A program made the position numbers and the translations under genes. 35,476 nt of DNA, from assembly GCA_003137095.1 (NCBI GenBank), contig PLET01000098.1, positions 1-35,476 on the forward strand, in the 5' to 3' direction. The notes beneath the pieces were generated by a model. It searched no databases, was not told where the DNA came from, and saw nothing but the letters and a program-made list of their open reading frames with translations. The stretch is from Gammaproteobacteria bacterium (GTDB lineage: Bacteria; Pseudomonadota; Gammaproteobacteria; Steroidobacterales; Steroidobacteraceae). Below, piece by piece: positions 25,496 through 31,530 of this stretch; position 1 is the stretch's first letter; each line of letters starts with the position of its first letter.

Positions 25496-26628
25496 TCACG
25501 CGCGACGCCGCGACGCCGGCAAGCGGCCAACTCAGCGTGGGCGAGATGCTGCTGGCGCACGGCATCGGCCGGCGCGGCTTCATCAAGTTCTGCACCGCCG
25601 CCGCCTCCGCGATGGCCCTGCCGCCCTGGATGGGCGCGGCGATGGCCGAGCAGTTGCGAAACGCAGCGCGACCGTCGGTGGTTTACCTGTCATTCCAGGA
25701 GTGCACCGGCTGTTTCGAATCCTTCACGCGCTCCTTCGCGCCGACCATCGAGAACCTGATTTTCAACGTCATTTCGCTCGACTATGACGACACGTTGATG
25801 GCCGCCGCCGGCGATGCCGCAGAGGCCGCGCTGGCGAGCGCCATGCGTGACCATTTCGGCAATTACGTGGTGGTGGTTGACGGATCGATTCCCACCGGCG
25901 CCGGCGGCGCCTACTGCACGGCGGGCGGACGCAGCGCGGTCGACACCTTGCGCGAGGCCGCCAAGGGAGCATCGGCCATCATCTGCGTCGGGACCTGCTC
26001 GTCTTTCGGCGGCATTCCGTTCGCCGATCCGAATCCGACCGGCGCCTGGCCGGTCACCGCCATCGTGGGCGGCGTACCGATCATCAATGTCTCCGGCTGC
26101 CCGCCGATACCCGAAGTGATCACCGGCACCCTGCTGCAGCTGGTCAGCACCGGGCAGATACCGGACCTCGACGAGCACCGGCGTCCCAAGGCGTTCTTCG
26201 GCAACACCATTCATGACCGCTGCTATCGGCGGCCGTTCTTCGACGCAGGCAAGTTCGCCAAGACCTTCGACGACGAAGGGGCGCGCAACGGCTGGTGCCT
26301 GTACGAGCTCGGCTGCAAGGGGCCGACCACCTTCAATGCCTGTGCGACGCTCAAGTGGAACGGCGGCACCAGCTTTCCGATCGAGTCGGGTCATGGATGT
26401 CTCGGCTGCTCGGAACCCGGTTTCTGGGACAAGGGCAGCTTCTACAGCGCCGAGTCCACCCCGCAATGGGGCAAGGCGGGCGAGGCCACCCCCAAGCAGG
26501 TTGTGGAGCTCGCCGGCATCACGGCGGGCGTCGGCGCCGTGCTCGGCACCGCATCCGCCGGCGTCAGCCGGCTGCGGCAGGCTTCGAGGCAGAAGGCCGC
26601 CGAGCACGAACACCAGGGAGACGAATGA
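25492..26628 (+). CDS. hynS: [NiFe] hydrogenase small subunit, Tat-exported (HynS-like)
   Basis: Electron-transfer subunit, 378 residues, exported folded with the large subunit. The Tat signal RRGFIKF lies at 27-33. Cluster ligands: proximal C71, C74, C169 and C203; distal H241, C244, C269, C275; medial [3Fe-4S]-type C284, C303, C306 with P297. At the two positions that carry extra cysteines in oxygen-tolerant group 1d enzymes there are glycines (G73, G174), so a standard [4Fe-4S] proximal cluster is expected. A weak hydrophobic helix (340-360) may anchor the C-terminus. The order small-Isp1-Isp2-large is that of group 1e (Isp-type) hydrogenases of Thiocapsa, Allochromatium and relatives. Confidence 0.96.
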   Translation: MITRDAATPASGQLSVGEMLLAHGIGRRGFIKFCTAAASAMALPPWMGAAMAEQLRNAARPSVVYLSFQECTGCFESFTRSFAPTIENLIFNVISLDYDDTLMAAAGDAAEAALASAMRDHFGNYVVVVDGSIPTGAGGAYCTAGGRSAVDTLREAAKGASAIICVGTCSSFGGIPFADPNPTGAWPVTAIVGGVPIINVSGCPPIPEVITGTLLQLVSTGQIPDLDEHRRPKAFFGNTIHDRCYRRPFFDAGKFAKTFDDEGARNGWCLYELGCKGPTTFNACATLKWNGGTSFPIESGHGCLGCSEPGFWDKGSFYSAESTPQWGKAGEATPKQVVELAGITAGVGAVLGTASAGVSRLRQASRQKAAEHEHQGDE

Positions 26629-27287
26629 TGGATCTCTTGTCCTTCGCCCGCGGCCCCGCCCTCAAGGTGGCACTCGCCGTGTTCTGCGCCGGCGTCGTCT
26701 GGCGCATCGCGGCCTTTGCGCTGCTGCGCATTCGTCGCGACCTCAACCGGCCGCGCAATTCGCTGTTCAAATACCTGGGTGCAGGGCTGTACACCATCGG
26801 CACGCGCTCGTGGCCGCACCCGGAATTCATCCGACGCACCGGGGCCGGAGAAGCGCTCGGCTACAGCTATCACATGGGGCTGTTCGTCGTGGTGCTGCTG
26901 TTCGCGCCGCACATCGCCTTCCTGGGCAGCCTGTTCGGCATCACCTGGCCGGGCCTGCCCAACAGCGTGATCACGGTCATCGCGGTGATCTCGCTGACTC
27001 TGTTCCTGGCCGTGCTGTTCAGGCGGGTGACCAGCCCGGTGATACGCATGCTGTCGAATTTCGATGATTACTTCAGCTGGTTCATCACCATGCTGGTGAT
27101 GGTCACCGGGCTGGCGGCGACCGCCCAGATCGGCGCCCGCTACAGCACCCTGGTGGCCGTGCACATCCTCAGCGTCGATGTGCTGCTGCTGTGGTTCCCG
27201 TTCGGCAAGCTGATGCATGCGTTTTACATCTTCCCGTCACGTGCCATCAACGGCGCCATCCTGGCGCGCAAGGGAGCCGCCTCATGA
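26628..27287 (+). CDS. isp1: Isp1: NarI/DsrM-like membrane cytochrome b subunit
   Basis: A 219-residue integral membrane protein with about five helices, lying between the hydrogenase subunit genes as in hynS-isp1-isp2-hynL. Histidines within or beside helices (YSYHMGLFVVVLLFAPH, VAVHILSVDVLLL, KLMHAFYIFPSR) are candidate heme b ligands, and the C-terminal WFPFGKLMHAF stretch is typical of the NarI/DsrM family. Its expected role is to pass electrons from the hydrogenase and Isp2 to the quinone pool. The second of two ATGs (26628) is chosen, with GGGAG seven bases upstream; it overlaps the hynS stop (TGATG). Confidence 0.92.
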   Translation: MDLLSFARGPALKVALAVFCAGVVWRIAAFALLRIRRDLNRPRNSLFKYLGAGLYTIGTRSWPHPEFIRRTGAGEALGYSYHMGLFVVVLLFAPHIAFLGSLFGITWPGLPNSVITVIAVISLTLFLAVLFRRVTSPVIRMLSNFDDYFSWFITMLVMVTGLAATAQIGARYSTLVAVHILSVDVLLLWFPFGKLMHAFYIFPSRAINGAILARKGAAS

Positions 27288-28582
27288 GCGACGTCGCGGT
27301 CGAAGGCCTCCCCGCGCAGGCGCGGGTGGCCGGCGCCATGCAGGGCTTCTCGCGGGAGATCGGCGCGCTCAGCGCCTTTCGGCTCGAGTCCTGCATCCAT
27401 TGCGGGATATGCGCCGACGCCTGCCACTACTACGTCGCCACCGAGGACCCACAGTACACGCCCATCTGGAAGGTCGAACCCTTCAAGCAGGCATACAAGC
27501 GCGAGGCCAGCGCCTTCGCGCCCTTGTTCAGGCTGTTCGGCTTCAAGCGCGCGGTGAGCGCCGAGCAGCTGGAACATTGGCAGCACCTGCTGTTCGACAG
27601 CTGCAATCTGTGCGGACGCTGCAGCCTGATCTGCCCCATGGGCATCGACGTGGCGGCGCTCATCGAACAGGCGCGCCACGCGATGTTCGATGCCGGTCTC
27701 GCGCCGAAGGAACTGTACGACAAGGCCGCGCACCAGCGGGCCACCGGGCAGCCGGAGGCGAGCGCCGAGCCCTACCGCGATCAGCTCATCGCAATCGGCG
27801 TGCGCTTCGATGTGCGGATACCCCTCGATGAATCAGACGTGGACGTCATGTTGTGCATTCCGAGGACGGACATCGACCACTATCCGGGCGCGGTCGCGGC
27901 GCTCGCACGGGTGATGTCCCATCTCGGGGTTTCCTGCACCTTCCGTAGTGACGGGCTGATCGCCGAGAACTACGGCTACTACGCCGGCGGCAGGGAATGG
28001 CAGCGCGACATCAGCCTGCGGCTGATCGACACGGCGATCGCCTGCAAAGCGAAGACGCTGATCGTCCCGGAGTGCGGCCATGCCTACGCCGCGCTGCGCT
28101 GGGAGGCCGCCGATCTGTACGGCAAGCCGCTGCCCTTCAAGGTGCTGGCGGTCACGGAATTTCTCGCCCAAGAGCTCGGGGCGGGCCGCCTGCGGCTGGG
28201 CAATGCCACCACCGGCCCCACGACCTTTCAGGACCCGTGTCAGCTGTCCCGCACGGGCGGCGTGACCGAGGCGCCGCGGGCGCTGATGAAGGCCATGGGT
28301 GTGGATCTTCAGGAAATGCGCAATAACGGCAGTTTCAGCTACTGCTGCGGCGGCGGCGGCGGAGTGGTGGATATAGAACGGGCGGCGCCGCTGCGCTACC
28401 GGACCATGGAGATCAAATTGCGGGAGATCGACGACACCGGCGCGAACACGTTCCTGACCACCTGCTCGGACTGCCGGCGTACCTTCGACGATGCACAGCG
28501 GCACTTCAGCTGGGACAAGTCACCGGAGAGCCTGCTCGAGCTCGTCGCCAAGAATCTGATCGACGCGGGCGCGGGCCGATGA
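27284..28582 (+). CDS. isp2: Isp2: HdrD/DsrK-like iron-sulfur protein
   Basis: A 432-residue protein with two ferredoxin-type [4Fe-4S] motifs, CIHCGICADAC (~37-47) and CNLCGRCSLICP (~108-119), and a C-terminal cysteine-rich CCG domain (DPCQLSRTGG, SYCCGGGGGVVD, CSDCRRTF) like HdrD, DsrK and GlpC. The first half-domain has only PECGHAYAALR, so one complete CCG site is visible. No signal peptide or transmembrane helix is seen, so it should lie on the cytoplasmic face beside Isp1. In Isp-type hydrogenases Isp1 and Isp2 link the enzyme to electron acceptors. Overlaps both neighbours by four bases. Confidence 0.94.
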   Translation: MSDVAVEGLPAQARVAGAMQGFSREIGALSAFRLESCIHCGICADACHYYVATEDPQYTPIWKVEPFKQAYKREASAFAPLFRLFGFKRAVSAEQLEHWQHLLFDSCNLCGRCSLICPMGIDVAALIEQARHAMFDAGLAPKELYDKAAHQRATGQPEASAEPYRDQLIAIGVRFDVRIPLDESDVDVMLCIPRTDIDHYPGAVAALARVMSHLGVSCTFRSDGLIAENYGYYAGGREWQRDISLRLIDTAIACKAKTLIVPECGHAYAALRWEAADLYGKPLPFKVLAVTEFLAQELGAGRLRLGNATTGPTTFQDPCQLSRTGGVTEAPRALMKAMGVDLQEMRNNGSFSYCCGGGGGVVDIERAAPLRYRTMEIKLREIDDTGANTFLTTCSDCRRTFDDAQRHFSWDKSPESLLELVAKNLIDAGAGR

Positions 28583-30321
28583 GCGCGCAGACCATCGTGG
28601 TCGATCCCGTGACGCGGATCGAGGGCCATCTGCGGATCGAAGCCGAGTTCGACGGCCAGGTGATCACCCGCGCCTCGAGTTCCGGCACCATGGTGCGCGG
28701 GATCGAGATCATCCTGCAGGGCCGCGATCCGCGCGACGCCTGGGCGTTCGCGCAGCGCATCTGCGGAGTCTGCACCCTGGTCCACGGCATCGCCTCGGTG
28801 CGCGCCGTGGAGAATGCGTTGAGCTATGAGATTCCCGCCAACGCGCAGCTGATCCGCAATCTGATGATCGGCGCACAATTCGTTCACGATCACGTCATGC
28901 ACTTCTATCATCTGCACGCCCTCGACTGGGTGGACGTGGTGTCGGCGCTCAAAGCCGATCCGAAGTCCACCTCGGCGCTGGCGCAGTCGATCTCGAGCTA
29001 CGCACGTTCCTCGCCGGGCTACTTCGCGGACGTGCAGAGCCGCGTCAGGAAACTGGTCGAATCCGGGCAGCTCGGCATTTTCGCCAACGCCTACTGGGGT
29101 AGCCCGCTGTACCAGCTGCCGCCGGAGGCCAACCTCATGGCCGTCGCGCATTACCTGGACGCCCTCGCGTGGCAGCGCCAGATCATCCAGCTGCAGACCA
29201 TTTTCGGCGGCAAGAATCCGCACCCGAATGTGCTGGTGGGGGGCACGCCCGCCGCCATCAGCGTGCACGCCGGTGCGGGCACCGCCACCACTGCGGTCAA
29301 CGAGGTCGGATTGCAGAAGGTCGCCGAGCTCATCGATCAGATGCGCATGTTCGTCGATGAGGTGTACGTGCCCGACATCTTGGCGATCGCCTCCTTCTAC
29401 AAGGATTGGTTCAAGAAGGGCTACGGCGAAGGCACCGGCAACTTCATGACCTACGGCGATTTTCCCGCCACGGGAAGCCAGGATCCGAAGACCTTTCTGG
29501 TGCCGCGCGGCGCGATTCTGGGGCGCGATTTGTCGCGCATACTGGAGGTGGACGTCACCTCCCAGGACGACATCCAGGAGTTTGTGGCGCACTCCTGGTA
29601 CGACTACCGCGGCGGCAAGGAAACCGGCCTTCACCCTTTCAAAGGCGAGACGCAGCTGAACTATTCCGGGCCGCAGCCGCCGTACCAGCATCTGGACACC
29701 ACGGCGAGCTATTCCTGGATCAAGTCGCCGCGCTGGAAGGGCCACGCCATGGAGGTCGGCCCCTTGGCGCGCATTCTCATGCTGTACGCGAGCGGCCACG
29801 CCCCCACCCGGGCGCTGGCCGACAAGTCGCTGGCGCAGCTCGGCCTGCCGCTCGAGGCGATGTTCTCGACCATGGGCCGCACCGCCGCCCGCGCCTTCGA
29901 ATCGAAAATTCTGGCCGATGCCATGCCGGGTTGGTACGGCGCGCTGATGGCGAACATCAAGGCGGGCGACGTGCGCACCTTCAACGAGAAGCTGTGGGAA
30001 CCCTCGACCTGGCCGCGGCACGCGCAGGGGGTGGGGTTCATGGAGGCGCCGCGAGGCGCCCTCGGTCATTGGATCGTCATCGACGACGGCCGGATCACGA
30101 ACTATCAGGCGGTGGTGCCCAGCACTTGGAACGCCGGGCCGCGGGATCCAGCCGGTGTCGAAGGTCCGTACGAGGCGGCGCTGAAAGGCCAGACCATCCG
30201 GGATCCGAAGCAGCCCCTGGAAATCTTGCGCACGGTGCACAGCTTCGATCCCTGTCTGGCCTGCGCCGTGCACGTCCTCGATCCCGGCGGCGAGGAATTG
30301 ATCCGGATCCGCGTGCAGTGA
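28579..30321 (+). CDS. hynL: [NiFe] hydrogenase large (catalytic) subunit (HynL-like)
   Basis: Carries the NiFe(CN)2CO centre that splits H2; 580 residues. The L1 motif RICGVCTLVHGIASVRAVE (C62, C65) and L2 motif DPCLACAVH (C559, C562, H565) supply the four cysteines, and VTRIEGHL holds the proton-relay Glu (E15). Fifteen residues follow H565 and should be removed by the endopeptidase. No signal peptide is present, as expected for Tat co-export with the small subunit. The sequence is of group 1 membrane-bound uptake type. Last gene of the operon, its stop is ten bases from the convergent RatA-like gene. Confidence 0.97.
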   Translation: MSAQTIVVDPVTRIEGHLRIEAEFDGQVITRASSSGTMVRGIEIILQGRDPRDAWAFAQRICGVCTLVHGIASVRAVENALSYEIPANAQLIRNLMIGAQFVHDHVMHFYHLHALDWVDVVSALKADPKSTSALAQSISSYARSSPGYFADVQSRVRKLVESGQLGIFANAYWGSPLYQLPPEANLMAVAHYLDALAWQRQIIQLQTIFGGKNPHPNVLVGGTPAAISVHAGAGTATTAVNEVGLQKVAELIDQMRMFVDEVYVPDILAIASFYKDWFKKGYGEGTGNFMTYGDFPATGSQDPKTFLVPRGAILGRDLSRILEVDVTSQDDIQEFVAHSWYDYRGGKETGLHPFKGETQLNYSGPQPPYQHLDTTASYSWIKSPRWKGHAMEVGPLARILMLYASGHAPTRALADKSLAQLGLPLEAMFSTMGRTAARAFESKILADAMPGWYGALMANIKAGDVRTFNEKLWEPSTWPRHAQGVGFMEAPRGALGHWIVIDDGRITNYQAVVPSTWNAGPRDPAGVEGPYEAALKGQTIRDPKQPLEILRTVHSFDPCLACAVHVLDPGGEELIRIRVQ

Positions 30322-30331
30322 CGGCGCCGGA

Positions 30332-30790
30332 TCAGCCTTTCGCAGCCGCGTACAGCGAGTGAGCGCGGGCTTCGAAGGATTCGACGATGTCGTCGATGGC
30401 GGGCGGCAGCAGCCGATTGACGATGGGCTGCAGCAAGGCCGACTCCAGCTCGAATTCGGCCGCAACGCTCACGCGGCAGCCGGCCGGCGCGCAGGATGCG
30501 ATGTTCCAGGTCAGATCGTATTTTCGGAACGGCGGATCGCTCGAAGTGACGTCGATGCGATGCGGCCGCTGCAGCACCGCCTTGGAGGTGAACGGCAGGC
30601 GGATGGGGCCCAGGCCCATGATCTGTTCCACGTACCAGACATTGAGTTCGCGCCGTCGAATTTTCGCGGATATCCACCACTTCAGGAACTGCGGATAGCG
30701 TTCGATGTCGGCCGCCACATCGAACACCTGTTCACAGCTGAAGGGCAGCAGGGCCCCGGCTTTTTCGACCGCGTACCGGAGGCCGGGCAC
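30332..30790 (-). CDS. Coq10/RatA-like START-domain protein
   Basis: A 152-residue SRPBCC/START protein: LPFSCEQVFDVAADIERYPQFLKWW is the family N-terminal signature, with a long lipid-binding pocket helix near the C-terminus (QPIVNRLLPPAIDDIVESFEARA). In bacteria this group includes RatA/YfjG; in mitochondria it is the coenzyme Q carrier Coq10. The GTG at 30790 lies two bases after the napC stop, so the two are translationally coupled. That pairing with a quinol-oxidising cytochrome suggests a quinone-related role, an inference. The frame to 31048 overlaps napC and was trimmed. Confidence 0.82.
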   Translation of the reverse strand: MPGLRYAVEKAGALLPFSCEQVFDVAADIERYPQFLKWWISAKIRRRELNVWYVEQIMGLGPIRLPFTSKAVLQRPHRIDVTSSDPPFRKYDLTWNIASCAPAGCRVSVAAEFELESALLQPIVNRLLPPAIDDIVESFEARAHSLYAAAKG

Positions 30791-30792
30791 CG

Positions 30793-31377
30793 TCAACCGC
30801 CGGCGGGCAGGGTGTGCGCCATGCCCCGGTGACAGTCGATGCAGGTCGTGCCGTTCTTCGCCAGGGATTGATGCGCGCTTGCCGCCGCCGCCGGCTGCTT
30901 TGCGAAAGCCATGGCCGCCGGCGTGTGGCAGCTGCGGCACTCGGCGGAGTCGTTCGCCCCGAGTTCCTTCCAGACCTTCTGTGCGAGCTCCAGGCGGTGG
31001 CTTTCGAATTTCGCAGGGGTGTCGAGTTCGCCGGTGGCGTGTCCCCACACCTCGACCACGGCCGCGGCGTGGCGCATCAGTCCGGGCACGAAGGCCGGCG
31101 GCACATGGCAGTCGGCGCAGCTCGCCCGGACCCCGAACTCGTTGGAGTAATGCACGCTGTGCGTGAGTTCCTGGTAGGGCGTGTTCATTTCATGGCAGGA
31201 CGTGCAGAACGTTTCGGTGGACGCGTATTGCAGGCCGCCGAAGAAGCCGCCGGTGAATCCCACACCGACGAGGAAGGCGAGCAATCCGCCGGCCGGTATG
31301 CCGAGCAGATACCAGCGCCGCGGCCGCCGCCACAACCAGGCGGCCAGCCCCGTGCCGGGCAACTTCGGCGAATTCAC
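30793..31377 (-). CDS. NapC/NirT (CymA-like) tetraheme cytochrome c quinol dehydrogenase
   Basis: Takes electrons from quinol at the inner membrane and passes them to periplasmic cytochromes. The 194 residues contain one N-terminal anchor (RRWYLLGIPAGGLLAFLVG, 21-39) and four CXXCH sites: CTSCH 58-62, CADCH 87-91, CRSCH 147-151, CIDCH 179-183. Size and heme spacing match CymA/NapC. I start at the GTG at 31377, close before the helix as in CymA; a TTG at 31488 would add 37 polar residues and cover the candidate operator. A seven-codon leader with strong ribosome site ends on this GTG (GTGA). Divergent from mtrCAB, its likely partner. Confidence 0.93.
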   Translation of the reverse strand: MNSPKLPGTGLAAWLWRRPRRWYLLGIPAGGLLAFLVGVGFTGGFFGGLQYASTETFCTSCHEMNTPYQELTHSVHYSNEFGVRASCADCHVPPAFVPGLMRHAAAVVEVWGHATGELDTPAKFESHRLELAQKVWKELGANDSAECRSCHTPAAMAFAKQPAAAASAHQSLAKNGTTCIDCHRGMAHTLPAGG

Positions 31378-31397
31378 TCGGGCACCGACCTGGCCAT
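31374..31397 (-). CDS. Seven-codon leader ORF coupled to the napC start
   Basis: ATG at 31397 has GGAGG seven bases upstream (31405-31409) and encodes MARSVPE before a TGA that overlaps the napC GTG as GTGA. The napC GTG itself has no good ribosome site. Either ribosomes reach napC by termination-reinitiation, or an indel hides a direct in-frame ATG start. Too short for homology. Confidence 0.4.
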   Translation of the reverse strand: MARSVPE

Positions 31398-31449
31398 GCG
31401 CGTTCCTCCACGACCGGCGCAACACTACGAGATTGGGCCTGCGCTGCTC

Positions 31450-31465
31450 TGTGCGTTGGCGTACA
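31450..31465. promoter_or_regulatory. Second copy of the palindrome, in the napC/mtrC divergent promoter
   Basis: TGTGCGTTGGCGTACA, then GAC, matches TGTACGCCAGCGTACA-GAC at 24453-24471 in 15 of 19 bases, with GCGTACAGAC identical. It lies 73 bases from the napC GTG and 66 from the mtrC ATG. The same orientation and a similar mid-gap position relative to both divergent genes make a shared regulator plausible. The rest of 31378-31530 shows no other clear element. Confidence 0.55.
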
Positions 31466-31530
31466 GACAGGGGTGCGCCCTTCGCCAATGATCCCTTAGC
31501 TCAGGGACGCGATCTCGAGGGAGAGCTTGC

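Noticed and set aside
25492-26628. Assignment to oxygen-tolerant group 1d (HyaA/HoxK-like) hydrogenase
   Set aside because: The two supernumerary proximal cysteines are glycines, and the partner genes are Isp1/Isp2 rather than a HyaC/HoxZ cytochrome b.
31378-31488. N-terminal extension of the NapC-like protein to a TTG at 31488
   Set aside because: It would add 37 polar residues before the membrane anchor, unlike CymA/NapC, and cover the operator-like repeat.
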